A stretch of DNA of 64,000 nt from Forficula auricularia (GCA_024734495.1 JALMQS010000068.1:2837501-2901500); one strand, 5' to 3'; shown: positions 12,215-24,174, numbered from the stretch's first letter. Notes: generated by a model from the sequence alone, not told the origin. A program made the numbers and translations.

Positions 12215-12320
12215 CTAGAAAATCATAGATCAAAGATGGTGTCATCTATTAATTCCGATGGAGTGGAATATTTTTAATACATGTCAGAGGGGTTGTTTTT
12301 CACCCCCTCGGGAATCGAAC
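12215..12320 (+). repeat. Short dispersed repeat, copy 1 (pair at 30287-30394)
   Basis: It shares TCTAGAAAATCATA, GATGGTGTCATCTATTAA and GGGAATCGA blocks, in order, with 30287-30394. The second copy shows inverted tips ACTAGAAAATC/GATTTTCTAGT, indicating a ~108-bp MITE. This copy has lost the right tip. Confidence 0.55.
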
Positions 12321-13042
12321 ATTATTCTATTTTACGAAATATTTATTTTATTAATAAATTATAATTTGTTATGTTTATTAATATAGATATCTATAATTAT
12401 ATTAATAAAAAAGTAACTTTTAATACTCGTTTACAAGTTTTTGGATGTTGATTTGTTTCACCTCTCCTGTTGCAATTAATTCAATCTATCTATCTCTCCC
12501 CCTCGTATTTTTCAAATTTCAATTGTATTTCCTATATAATTTCCACAATATGCATAATTAATGCAGTAGCAGGATCATTTACAATTCTAAAAGATCTATT
12601 ATATTATTAAAAAGTCTTTCATTCAGGCTAATAATTAAACTGATGTATAACAAATTCATAGTATAATGATTAGTATATATATGGATTTGCCAGATCAGGT
12701 CATTCAATGCATGGTAGTATCCAGGGGGAGCTTAACGGGACTAGATTTTTTCGAAATGTATGACATTTCACTAAATATTAATAATAAAATGTATAATAAA
12801 TCTAATTATTCAAAAAATGAAATTTTTTTCTCTAATATAAACGAACTGCAGTGCCCGCCGATAACTTTGCCCCCTAGCAGCAAATATAAACGGGGGACAA
12901 AATGCATTATTGGAGAATGGAAATTGTTTCCCCAATAACTTTCTACTACCAGATGTCATAAGGACATAAGGGATAAATTCCCTATTCCATTACATGTATT
13001 TATTAAATCTAATCTATATAAATCGAGTCTTATCGTGATTTT
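12321..13042. other. Gene-free AT-rich stretch
   Basis: A 90-residue frame at 12666-12938 has no recognisable motif and low-complexity Asn/Ile/Lys composition. I do not call it a gene. No repeat relationships were found apart from A/T-rich sequence. Confidence 0.35.
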
Positions 13043-14150
13043 CGGCAATAGTGAACTAATAAATAACTGCACATAATTATACAAATATAAGATTTATAAA
13101 TATTTACAATTTTGAATCAAGATATGAAAAAAATAAGAAGATATATATGTAGTAAAACATCAATTACTCCCATTATTATTATTATTATTATTATTTTAAT
13201 TTAATGGCGTCGGCTTATTACAATTTGGCCAGAAACAAAATTCTAAACAGAATATCAAGAATAAAAAACTTAACAATTTACAATAAACAAAACAACCGAA
13301 ATACATTTGGATCAAATAAAATAGTTTTAACAAAATAAATTAATATGAAGATTTGAGTGTCTTATCTTTTTTGAAAAAAAGTAGATGGGAAATTTTATTC
13401 AAAAAAAAAGAAGAACGTTCGGGTTTCATTCCTGTATTTTAATTATATGAGGATTGATATAAAGGACAATTTTATCAAAGATCTTAGTAGATCATTATGT
13501 ATAAAATTTGCCATCCACTTTTTCAAAAAGGATAAGACATAAGACAAAAACTCAAAACTTCATATTAAATTATAATAAAAGGTCCTATACTAAGGGACTA
13601 TTTTTATAACTCTTTCAAGAAATCTTACACCCCCCCAAAAAAAAAACCCACAACAGCCCACCACCCGCACCCGTGCCCAACCCCCGCCCTCACACGACCA
13701 CCCTAATGTCCAGACAAAAAATTAATTTTATATATATATAGATAATTTCATTTAAATTAGTAACCATGACGACTGTTTTTGTTGGGGGACGGACACTTGA
13801 TGCGTATAGGTACAGAGGCAAGACACAAATGGGCTTTAGTAGTATAGGATATACAAAACTCCAATATAATATTTATTTTTATATATCCTCTAAAAATTAA
13901 ATTTATGAACCCTTCCAAAAATGGTGATGTGACACAAAGGGTCCCCCCTTACCTCTCATTTTTCGGATTTTTTAATGAAAATAAAGTTTTACTTTTAAAG
14001 AAATTTTTAATTTATTCTAATAGTATATTATATTCTCTACAGAGCTCGAATATAATATTTATTGTTATAACTCTCCTAAAAATTAACTTATGAACCACTC
14101 CAAAAATGGTGAAGTAATACAATTTTACCAAAGATCTTAGATAGATTATT
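13043..14150 (+). repeat. Direct duplication, copy A
   Basis: Nearly identical over about 1.1 kb to 14512-15610, with the same order of landmarks: (ATT)n followed by TTTAATGGC and a SINE-tail relative, an internal inverted pair of CTTATC/GATAAG segments around 13345 and 13520, a C-rich tract near 13628, an ATATATATAG stretch, and GAACCCTTCCAAAAATGG. Small indels and substitutions separate the copies. No coding frame is preserved. Confidence 0.8.
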
Positions 14151-14154
14151 ATGT

Positions 14155-14500
14155 TTTTATTTACCTGAGGACCCTTTGAAGCCACGCTTGCCCCGAGAGC
14201 GATTACAATACTTTACCCATGCTTTGCATTGGATAAAGTAAAAATTAAATAAACATATAAAAAATGTTGATCTACAATGCTTTGAGGGGGCGGTCACCCC
14301 ATCGCCCCCCCTGGATCCGCGCATGGTCAACATGAACCGCAAATACTTAGCAAGTGATATCTGATTAATAATAAAGGAATAAACATTTTAATATTTCAAA
14401 TGAATTTGGATAAAGTTTAGCAACGATCCGTTGCAGTTTATTTAATTAAATAACAATTTTTGAGTTCATCAATTAAATTGTCAAATTAATATTTGTGTGA
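14155..14500 (-). repeat. Fragment of the 0.9-kb long-inverted-repeat element, between the duplicated units
   Basis: Matches 20635-20985, which is inside a complete element with ~95-bp inverted ends. Landmarks are TTACCTGAGGACCCTTTG, CTGGATCCGCGC and AACGATCCGTTGCAG. The 61-residue minus-strand frame here is repeated in the other copy and is probably a by-product of the repeat. Confidence 0.7.
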
Positions 14501-14511
14501 TTTAAAATTCG

Positions 14512-15610
14512 ACAATAGTGAACTAATAAATGAGCACTGCGCATAATTATACAAATATAAGATTTATAAATAATTTACAGTTCCGAATCAAGATATGAAA
14601 AAAATAAGAAGATATATATGTAGTAAAACATCAATTACTCCCATTATTATTATTATTATTATTATTTTCAATTTAATGGCCTCGGCTTATTACAATTTGG
14701 CCAGAAACAAAATTCTAAACAGAATATCAAGAATAAAAAACTTAACAATTTACAATAAACAAAACAACCGAAATACATTTGGATCAAATAAAATATTTTT
14801 AACAAAATAAATTAATATGAAGATTTGAGTGTCTTATCTTTTTGAAAAAAGTAGATGGGAAATTTTATTCAAAAAAAAAAGAAGAACGTTCGGGTTTCAT
14901 ACCTGTATTTTAATTATATGAGAATTGATATAAAGACAATTTTATCAAAGATCTTAGTAGATCATTATGTATAAAATTTGCCATCCACTTTTCAAAAGGA
15001 TAAGACATAAGACAAAAACTCAAAACTTCATATTAAATTATAATAAAGGTCTATACTAAGGGACCTATTTTTATAACTCTTTTCAAGAAATCTTACACCC
15101 CCCCAAAAAAAAAACCCACCCAGCAGCCCACCACCCCATACCCGTACCAACCCCGCCCCCACACGACCACCCTAATGTCCAGACAAAAAATTAATTTTAT
15201 ATATATATAGATAATTTCATTTAAATTAGTAACCATGACGACTGTTTTTGTTGGGGGACGGACATAGATACACATAGGTACAGAGGCAGACATAAATGGG
15301 CTTTAGTAGTATAGGATATACAAAACTCCAATATAATATTTATTTTATATATCCCCTAAAAATTAAATTTATGAACCCTTCCAAAAATGGTGATGTGCAA
15401 AGGTCACCCTTACCTCTCATTTTCGGATTTTTTAATGAAAATAAAGTTTTACTTTTAAAGAAATTTTAATTTATTCTAATAGTATATTATATTCTCTACA
15501 GAGCTCGAATATAATATTTATTTTTATAACTCTCCTAAAAATTAACTTATGAACCACTCCAAAAATGGTGAAGTAATACAATTTTACCAAAGATCTTAGT
15601 AGATTATTAT
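14512..15610 (+). repeat. Direct duplication, copy B
   Basis: Partner of 13043-14150. After the shared part it continues to about 15690 with an extra inverted CTTTTTCAAAAAGATAAG segment. The C-rich tract (about 15098-15170) and ATATATATAG landmark are conserved. The single-copy difference pattern suggests a tandem duplication in which copy A was truncated at its right side by the 14155-14500 repeat. Confidence 0.8.
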
Positions 15611-16039
15611 GTATCAAAATTTCCATCACCTTTTTCAAAAAGATAAGACACTCAAATCTTCATATTAAATAATATAATTATAAGGTCCTATACTGAAAAC
15701 TTTTTTCACCTAAGGCAGAATTTTACTTATCAATTTTTTTATCACTTTAGTGAAATTTTCTTTCCTTGTTGATAATACTCTATGTATGTCAGAGGAAATT
15801 TGTCTCTAGGGTTAGGCTAACTGCTTGGATAGCAAGTTTGCGCTCGGTTTCGATTCCTGAAGAAGCATAAACCTTCTGACATGTAATAGCACCCACAATG
15901 TATATTGCATACACATAATAATCTACTAAGATCTGTGATAAAATTGTTTTTATATAAATTTTCATATAAATAAAATAAATTAATAATAAATAAATATTGA
16001 AAAATCACAAGAACAGCAGAGAATATATTATAAACTGAC

Positions 16040-16760
16040 TTCAAAGGCCCGGCGGGCCTTTTTGCTAGCCAGGGGGCTTCGCACCTGGACCCCACGTGGC
16101 TGCTTTATTGATGTTTTATTAGTAACAGAGAATAAATATAGTTGTTTTATTTTACAAGTCTTAAAATAGATATAATTTGAGATTCTATTTAACATTAATA
16201 TACGAACATAACAAATAAGATGAAATAAATATTTAAAATGTATTAAAATCTCTATTTATAAAAAAATTCTCTTGTTCTCAAGCTTGAGTTGTTTATCATA
16301 AAAGAATTTAGTCTTATTGATTTGAAGTCGATTCTTCCACGTTTTCAGTAGAGGTTGCCATTAATAGTCAAAACGTCAAAGGTGAATGCAATAAAAGGTT
16401 ATTCCGCCTTCGGCGGGGCCTTTTGCTAGCCGGGGGCTTCGCCCCTGGACCCCACGTGGCTGCTTTATTGATGTTTTATTAGTAACAGAGAATAAATATA
16501 ATTGTTTTATTTTAAAGTCTTAAATAGATATAATTTGAGATTCTATTTAACGGTAATATACAGACATAACAAATAAGATGAAACAAATATTTAAAATGTA
16601 TTAAAATCTCTATTTATAAAAAATTCTCTTATTCTCAAGCTTGAGTTGTTTATCATAAAAGAATTTAGTCTTATTGATTTTAAGTCGATTCTTCCACGTT
16701 TTCAGTAGAGGTTGCCATTAATAGTCAAAACATCAAAAATTGAATGCAATAAGGTTATTC
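16040..16760 (+). repeat. Two ~360-bp units with GC-rich hairpins leading into the satellite
   Basis: Two near-identical units follow each other. Each starts with a GC-rich hairpin set (first GGCCCGGCGGGCC, second CCGCCTTCGGCGG, then a GGGGGCTTCGCCCCTGG-type hairpin and ACGTGGCTGC). Each ends with a segment that aligns with the 119-bp monomer of the neighbouring array (GATTTTAAGTCGATTCTTCC, TCAGTAGAGGTTGCC). Hairpin-ended units joined to minisatellites are seen in Helitron/Helentron-type elements, but I see no helicase or diagnostic ends, so that is a guess. Confidence 0.65.
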
Positions 16761-18490
16761 CTCTAGTATTATATAAGAATCGATCGTTATTTTTGATTTT
16801 AAGTCGATTCCTCCATGTCTTCAGCAATGGTTACCAATAATAATCGAAGGGTCAAAAATCTAATGTAGAATTGTTATTCCTCTACTATTAGATAAGAATC
16901 GATTGCTATTTTTGATTTTAAGTCGATTCCTGCATGTCTTCAGCAATGGTTACTAATAATAATCGAAGGGTCAAAAATCTAATGTAGAATTGTTATTCCT
17001 CTAGTATTAGATAAGAATCGATTGCTATTTTTGATTTTAAGTCGATTCCTCCATGTCTCCAGCAATGGTTACCAATAATAATCGAAGGGTCAAAAATCTA
17101 ATGTAGAATTATTATTCCTCAAGTATTAGATGAGAATCGATTGCTATTTTTGATTTTAAGTCGATTCCTCCATGTCTTCAGCAATGGTTACTAATAATAA
17201 TCGAAGGGTCAAAAATCTAATGTAGAATTGTTATTCCTCAAGTATTAGATGAGAATCGATTGCTATTTTTGATTTTAAGTCGATTCCTCCATGTCTTCAG
17301 CAATGGTTACTAATAATAATCGAAGGGTCAAAAATCTAATGTAGAATTGTTATTCCTCAAGTATTAGATAAGAATCGATTGCTATTTTTTATTTTAAGTC
17401 GATTCCTCCATGTCTTCAGCAATGGTTACTAATAATAATCGAAGGGTCAAAAATCTAATGTAGAATTGTTATTCCTCTAGTATTAGATAAGAATCGATTG
17501 CTATTTTTATTTTAAGTCAATTGTTATTCCTCAAGTATTAGATAAGAATCGATTGCTATTTTTGATTTTAAGTCGATTCCTCCATGTCTTCAGCAATGGT
17601 TACTAATAATAATCGAAGGGTCAAAAATCTAATGTAGAATTGTTATTCCTCAAGTATTAGATAAGAATCGATTGCTATTTTTGATTTTAAGTCGATTCCT
17701 CCATGTCTTCAGCAATGGTTACTAATAATAATCGAAGGGTCAAAAATCTAATGTAGAATTATTATTCCTCAAGTATTAGATAAGAATCGATTGCTATTTT
17801 TGATTTTAAGTCGATTCCTCCATGTCTTCAGCAATGGTTACTAATAATAATCGAAGGGTCAAAAATCTAATGTAGAATTATTATTCCTCAAGTATTAGAT
17901 GAGAATCGATTGCTATTTTTGATTTTAAGTCGATTCCTCCATGTCTTCAGCAATGGTTACTAATAATAATCGAAGGGTCAAAAATCTAATGTAGAATTGT
18001 TATTCCTCAAGTATTAGATAAGAATCGATTGCTATTTTTGATTTTAAGTCGATTCCTCCATGTCTTCAGCAATGGTTACTAATAATAATCGAAGGGTCAA
18101 AAATCTAATGTAGAATTGTTATTCCTCAAGTATTAGATAAGAATCGATTGCTATTTTTGATTTTAAGTCGATTCCTCCATGTCTTCAGCAATGGTTACTA
18201 ATAATAATCGAAGGGTCAAAAATCTAATGTAGAATTGTTATTCCTCAAGTATTAGATAAGAATCGATTGCTATTTTTGATTTTAAGTCGATTCCTCCATG
18301 TCTCCAGCAATGGTTACCAATAATAATCGAAGGGTCAAAAATCTAATGTAGAATTATTATTCCTCAAGTATTAGATGAGAATCGATTGCTATTTTTGATT
18401 TTAAGTCGATTCCTGCATGTCTACACCAATGGCTACCAATAAAAACCGAAACGTCAAAAATCGAATGTAGAATGGTTATTCCTCGACTGT
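16745..18490 (+). repeat. 119-bp satellite array, block 1 (about 15 monomers)
   Basis: Head-to-tail monomers at exactly 119-bp spacing: the CCATGTCTTCAG word starts near 16812, 16931, 17050, 17169, 17288 and so on. Monomers are very similar (AATCGAAGGGTCAAAAATC subfamily). One monomer is shortened by an internal deletion near 17505-17530. Variant pairs such as TCTCCAGCAATGGTTACC followed by GAATTATTATTCC occur near 17055 and 18302, a sign of segmental turnover by unequal exchange. No open frame runs through. Confidence 0.9.
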
Positions 18491-18524
18491 TAAATGAGAA
18501 TCGATCATTATTTTTGAAATAATG

Positions 18525-18835
18525 TCAACATCAGCGCGCGGATCAGACCTCTGATTTGGGGGGGGGGGGGGCGGCGGTTGCCGGTATATAATATCTACTT
18601 TTGATCTCGGAAGTGTCGCGGTCGAATTGTCCAAGCGGGGGGTCAAAGACGCCCCACCCCCACATAGAACTTTATTTTCTTCAATTTTAAAATTTAATGT
18701 TATATAAAAAATAAACTGCAACGGATCGTTGCTAAACTTTATCCAAATTCATTTGAAATATTAATATGTTTGTTCCTTTATTATTAATCAGATATCACTT
18801 GCAATTTGTAGTTCATATTGACATTAATTCAAAAA
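18525..18835. mobile_element. Transposon debris interrupting the satellite
   Basis: It begins with a GCGCGGATCAGACCTCTG / long G run / CTTTTGATCTCGGAAGTGT block related to the 102-bp hAT MITE at 24778-24879. It continues into a minus-strand fragment of the element at 20167-21087 (CGGATCGTTGCTAAAC, TTATTAATCAGATATCACTTGC). The array resumes in inverted orientation directly after it. Confidence 0.65.
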
Positions 18836-20035
18836 TAATTCTCATTTAAGAGTCGAGGAATAACCATTCCACATTGGATTTTTGACATTTCGGTTATTAT
18901 TGTAACCATTGCTGAAGACATAGAGGAATCGACTTAAAATCAAAAATAGCCATCGATTCTCATCTAATACTCAAGCTTGAGTTGTTTACCAAAAAAGAAT
19001 TTAGTCTTTTTGATTTTAAGTCGATTCTTCTACATTTTCAGTAGAGGTTTCCATTAATAGTCAAAACATCAAAAATGGAATGCAATAAGGTTATTCCTCT
19101 AGTATTAGATAAGAATCGATCGTTATTTTAGATTTTAAGTCGATTCCTCCATGTCTTCAGCAATGGTTACCAATAATAATCGAAACGTCAAATACCTAAT
19201 GTAGAATTGTTATTCCTCAAGTATTAGATGAGAATCAATCGCTATTTTTGATTTTAAGTCGATTCCTCTATGTCTTCAGCAATGGTTACCAATAAAAACC
19301 GAAACGTCAAAAATCCAATATAGAATGATTATTCCTCAAGTACTAGATGAGAATAAATCGCTATTTTTGGTTTAAAGTCGATTTCTCTATGTCTTCAGCA
19401 ATGGTTACTAATAAAAACCGAAACGTCAAAAATCCAATATAGAATGACTATTCCTCAAGTATTAGATGAGAATCAATCGCTATTTTTTATTTTAAGTCGA
19501 TTCCTCTATGTCTTTAGCAATGGTTACCAATAAAAACCGAAACGTCAAAAATCCAATATAGAATGACTATTCCTCAAGTACTAGATGAGAATCAATCGCT
19601 ATTTTTTATTTTAAGTCGATTCCTCTATGTCTTCAGCAATGGTTACCAATAAAAACCGAAACGTCAAAAATCCAATATAGAATGATTATTCCTCAAGTAC
19701 TAGATGAGAATCAATCGCTATTTTTGATTTTAAGTCGATTCCTCTATGTCTTCAGCAATGGTTACTAATAAAAACCGAAACGTCAAAAATCCAATATAGA
19801 ATGATTATTCCTCAAGTATTAGATGAGAATCAATCGCTATTTTTCGTTTAAAATCGATTTCTCTATGTCTTCAGCAATGGTTACTAATAAAAACCGAAAC
19901 GTCAAAAATCCAATATAGAATGATTATTCCTCAAATACTAGATGAGAATCAATCGCTATTTTTGGTTTAAAATCGATTTCTCTGTCTTCAGCAAAGGTAA
20001 CGGATAAGAAAACAACGCAGTTGCTATGGTTACTC
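18836..20035 (+). repeat. 119-bp satellite array, block 2 (about 8 monomers plus one inverted)
   Basis: 18840-18965 is one monomer in reverse orientation. Then a 360-bp-unit-like segment (CAAGCTTGAGTTGTTTACC) leads into direct monomers to about 20035. These form a distinct subfamily (AAAAACCGAAACGTCAAAAA, CCAATATAGAATGA). The last block 1 monomer (about 18410-18475) already carries the CCGAAACGTC form, marking the transition. Some later monomers share GGTTTAAAATCGATTTC variants. Confidence 0.85.
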
Positions 20036-20166
20036 ATAAAAATTCCTCCCAAATTTTTAGCATTTCACAGAGAGAAGCCTATCCATTCTTACTTAAGCAA
20101 GGCTAAATGAGCTATATTAAAACTTTCAAATGAATAAATTTTAAAGAATTATAAAAATTAAAAAAA

Positions 20167-21087
20167 GTACCATCTTACTCTAGAGTAAAGTACTTTAAAA
20201 TATAATTTTACTAAAAACTTTATTTAACCTTTTTTGTGGTCCCCAAGGTACTTAATTAGGATATTAAATTTCATCAAAATTGGTTAAGTCATTTTCAAGA
20301 TATTTAGAAAAAACTAAAAAGTACTGTAATAAAGTACTAATGTTTGTGGGCCGATATGTACCAAAAACTAATCAGCGCTTCATTTTGTTAAAAGAATGCC
20401 AGGTTTTCAATTTCATTTCAATCGGTGCAACGGTGTGGAAAAAATCGTGGGCCAAAAAAACGATAACATACATCCATCCATACATACATCCGCACGCACT
20501 AAATGAAAAAATCGCACTTTTTGGCCTCTCGACGAGACCCCTTGTAATTTTTGGCAAAACCGTCACGTGCTAAAATTCAACCTAATTGAATACTACAATT
20601 TGTGACTTTAATTGAGTCCATGGGTTCCGTAGTCTTTACCTGAGGACCCTTTGAAGCCACGCTTGCCCCGAGAGCGATTACAATACTTTACCCATGCTTT
20701 GCATTGGATAAAGTAAAACTTAAATAAACATATAAAAAATGTTGATCTACAATGCTTTGAGGGGGGGCGGTCACCCCCATCGCCCCCCCTGGATCCGCGC
20801 ATGGTCAACATGAACCGCAAATAGCAAGTGATATCTGATTAATAATAAAGGAATAAACATTTTAATATTTCAAATGAATTTGGATAAAGTTTAGCAACGA
20901 TCCGTTGCAGTTTATTTAATTAAATAACAATTTTTGAGTTCATCAATTAAATTGTCAAATTAATATTTGTGTGATTTAAAATTCATTGTAATTAAGTACC
21001 TTGTACCTTGAGGACCACAAAAAAGGTCAAATATAGTTTTTTGTAAAATTATATTTTAAAGTACTTTATTTTAGAATAAGATAGTAC
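20167..21087. mobile_element. 0.92-kb DNA transposon with ~95-bp terminal inverted repeats
   Basis: The left end (from GTACCATCTTACTC through CCTTTTTTGTGGTCC to AAGGTACTTAATTA) is the inverse of the right end (20989-21087), with few differences. The interior has a CATCCATACATACATCC tract, CTTTTTGGCCTCTCGACG, and the TTACCTGAGGACC block. Partial copies lie at 14155-14500, 29362-29610, 62640-62965 and inside 18525-18835. The target duplication is not obvious. The open frames on both strands of the interior are not recognisable proteins. Confidence 0.75.
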
Positions 21088-21753
21088 ATTAGATAAAGTT
21101 TAGCAACGATCCGTTGCAGTTTATTTTTTTATTTTTGTTTTTAAATGTACTTTTAAAAAATAGATAGTTTTTTAAATCTTTGTTGCATTATTAAATTCTT
21201 CTTCAACGATAATGTGGTTAGATCTCTTTTAAGAATAAATGACATCTCAAAAATGTGACAGATAGGGCTGCCAACACAAAGTTAGTTTGCTATTTAGTTA
21301 TTTTATTGTTTGGCAAGCTATGTTGGCAATTCAGATTTGGTTTCAGTTTTCCGTGAATTTTCCAATTTTTCCGGGCAACTTTTCGAAAATTAGCCAAATC
21401 GGCCCAGGCATTTGAGAGATCTGCGCTTACAAAGAAAAAGAAATTCATTTTTATTATATAGATTTGGTAATGTACTTTTGTATCGGAAAATCATTAAAAT
21501 TAAAATTAAATTATTCTGTTATAGTAAATGTTCCATTTTTGTAGAAGTTGGATTTGGTTTCCAATTGTTGAATATAGTGTGTCGATTGATGGTCTTTCTC
21601 ACAGACAAGAAAGCAGTCTTTGATATCTCCTTCGGTGGTATAATCGCAATCGTAATAAGGGATCATCAGATGTTTTTTTGCTTAAATCAATTCAAAAATT
21701 AAAAAAATAATGAATTTTTATCTGTCACAAGAGGAAATTTGGTTCATATAGGT

Positions 21754-22558
21754 CGAAGTTGATTCTCAACCTTTTTTTGTTGCGGCACACTTTTAACAAT
21801 TTCAAAATTTGGCGGCACACTAATAATAAGATAAGTTTAAAAGAATTTTACTTACCAATAATACACCGTGTTACTGTGTAAAATAGTTTATGATAATAAT
21901 TTTCAATGTAAAATAAAATAATATGTACTACAAAGACAACATAATGTTTATTGAGTTATTAATTACAAATTAATTATAAGAATACATTTAATGCGAAATT
22001 TGAACTTGATGATTTTTGATAATTTGGTTTATATTTGGTCGTAAAAATGATAATGCCACTCTCATTTCGTCATCTACATTTAAAAGTCTCGATCTTTTTT
22101 TCGTTTTTATATTGGTTAATGCTGAAAATCCGAATTCCCACAAATAAGATGTAGAAAATTGTAATAATATTTTTAAAGCTTTTTTGGCTCTTATGGGATA
22201 ATCGCATCTAGTGTTAATTCTAAATGAATTAATTTACTCTTCCAAATGTTTTGAAATTAAATCTCGATTATTAAAAAGCGAAATTAGTTCTTCCTCTTCA
22301 TATACAGAAGTATCCGTTATCACAAATGGATTACGAACCCAATCAATATCTAAATTTTTGAAGTAGTATATAAAATGTATATATTTTTAAAGCTTATTTA
22401 TTTAGTTTTGCATTAAATTATGTGATCTGAATGGCTGAACAAGAAAAAATAATAACTCATTAGATAAAAGTACATACAAAATAATTTTTATTGTTTGCAT
22501 TTTTAAAATTTCGCGGCACACTTCAAGAATTTCGCGGCACACTGGTTGAGAATCACTG
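21754..22558 (-). mobile_element. Internally deleted hAT transposon
   Basis: The ends are TGATTCTCAACC-type inverted repeats; the right one reads CAGTGATTCTCAACC from outside. They are bordered by ATATAGGT (21746-21753) and CAATAGGT (22559-22566), an 8-bp duplication with two mismatches. GCGGCACACT words repeat near both ends. Inside is a decayed C-terminal transposase fragment (21988-22384). At 0.8 kb most of the coding region is gone. Confidence 0.7.
21988..22384 (-). pseudogene. hAT transposase C-terminal fragment (ZBED5/FAM200-like)
   Basis: Read on the minus strand, the frame gives LDIDWVRNPFVITDT, then a stretch with one in-frame TAA, then RCDYPIRAKKALKILLQFS, LWEFGFSALTNIKTKKRSRL and DDEMRVALSFLRPNI, ending at a TAA at 21988-21990. 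GFSALTxIKTKKRxRL followed by a (V/E)D-(D/E)xRVAL segment is the conserved C-terminus (dimerisation region) of hAT transposases of the kind domesticated as vertebrate ZBED5/FAM200 proteins. The N-terminal BED finger and the catalytic part are absent and one stop interrupts the frame, so no active enzyme can be made. The frame lies between the hAT ends and reads toward the left end. Confidence 0.8.
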
Positions 22559-22566
22559 CAATAGGT

Positions 22567-23831
22567 AATTCCAGTATGTTACTTGTGTTCCTTACCAAAT
22601 TTGTGTCAAAATAAACAATAATTTATCCATCACTTTTTATTATTAAATTTTTATTAGAAGGTACTGAATTTTATTGAACGCGTGATAGTGAATCGGGCTC
22701 TACCTTTTTTACACATTTAGAACGAGATCGTGCAATGATCTAGTTTATTAAATTTCACATTTAAAATTTATGTTTATTCATGAATTTTTTTGGATAGTTA
22801 AATTGGTGTTGAAATGTTAGTGAGGGTGGGGTAGAGAGAGAAATATACAAATCTAATTCTATTACTAAGACCTGTAATTAAATTGCTCATTATTATTTGG
22901 AAATTACAGTGAATTCTTTCCTCCTCTCCTCATTCATTCCTCATTTGGATAGATATTAAGTTCATCTGCCCATTTCGCTGATTAAAATAAGAATATTCAT
23001 AGATGAATATATTTATTTATTTATTATTATTTACTCGATCACCGGGCAGAAAAATTAATAAGGAGCAAGTTTAATTGTTTCATCGTATTAAATACAATCT
23101 CCGGTCTTGGAGAACATATATTAGCATAATTAATGTTTTACAGCGTTTTAATTGAAAGATTCCAAAAAGAAGAATGGGGCTGTCGGGATTCGCACTTGTT
23201 GCTTGCTGTTAAGCTATAATTAATTATCAAGGTTTGAAAAGATAACTAAACTGGACAGGAAATCAACTGAAGACAGAATCTTGGGGATTCTCTAACTTAA
23301 AAATAAGTTAAGTGGGACATACGCTATAACATCTGAGCTAAGTATAAATTACGAGTAGGGAGTATTATTATATGGGTAGATAGAATTTTAATTAAAATGA
23401 GATTTTTCTTAGCTTGATTGCTCCCTAGCAATGCAAGATTATTTTTCCCCCAACACCATTTTCAAATAGTGTCTTTTTTTGTTGGTGAAAAAATCTTGAT
23501 AAACAAAAAAAAAATATTTAAATTTTTTTTACTAAATATTTTAAGCCTTTTTGGCTTTCTTTTTTTTTTTAATATAACGCTAATTGTAGATCTTATAGAA
23601 AAATTCAAGTCTAAATTTTGGGGTAATGAACGGAACACTAGCTTCAAAATTTGGTCAACTACTGAATACCCTTTATTGTTTCCTCCGAAAACGCGTTCTT
23701 TTATTTAATTATGAACTATTTCAGTCTGAACCATGATGGTGCAACTTCTATACTTGTGGATTTCTTGGAATTATGTGGGCTGCTTAATTCTATGTGTACC
23801 AGACTGTCTCTGTACCCTCGTTCTTAGTCTC
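22567..23831. other. Gene-free stretch
   Basis: There are only short A/T-biased frames (for example plus 23418-23708, rich in Phe/Lys/Ile, without motifs). No repeat partner was recognised in this window, so parts may be unique intergenic or intronic DNA. Confidence 0.35.
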
Positions 23832-23834
23832 TTA

Positions 23835-24003
23835 GGGCCCGTTGTATGTCGCAAAGTAAATGCTTTTTACCACTAATCAAGGGTAGATGGTAAATGGAGG
23901 GGCTGGGATGGCCAATCAGATGACAGGAACTTTCAGTGCCTGTCATCTGATTGGCCATCGGTTAGTGGTAAAAAGCATTTACTTTGCGACATACAACCGG
24001 CCC
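23835..24003. mobile_element. PIF/Harbinger-like MITE, 169 bp
   Basis: Inverted ends of about 40 bp begin GGGCC(C/G)GTTGTATGTCG and include GTAAATGCTTTTTACCACTAA. Both sides are bordered by TTA (23832-23834 and 24004-24006), the 3-bp duplication typical of PIF/Harbinger. A second inner stem (GGCCAATCAGATGACAGG and complement) extends the hairpin, with a ~30-nt bulge on the left arm. No coding sequence. Confidence 0.8.
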
Positions 24004-24174
24004 TTATGGTTGAAACTGAATCGATCCGTTGAAAACAAGATATTGCACTATTGTTGTTTCTGTCATAGATAGAATAGCTCTCCATAAGAACGGTGTCGAT
24101 TTTTAAGAAGTCCGGATTCACCATTCTTATCACTAGCAGAATCGTTCAGTTTGATCTAGTGCTGAAAAAAATTT

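Noticed and set aside
14157..14342. A frame with CKAWVKYCNRSRGKRG, repeated at 20608-20820, vaguely like a THAP or P-element DNA-binding segment.
   Set aside because: It lacks the Cys2-Cys-His spacing and the AVPTIF box, and it occurs only inside copies of a non-coding inverted-repeat element.
16745..20035. A CRISPR-like array.
   Set aside because: The whole 119-bp unit is repeated with no unique spacers, and the DNA is eukaryotic.
20280..20573. A 97-residue plus-strand frame and its 64-residue antisense partner.
   Set aside because: Both lie inside the 20167-21087 transposon, the diverged copy at 62640-62965 does not keep either frame, and no motif is present.
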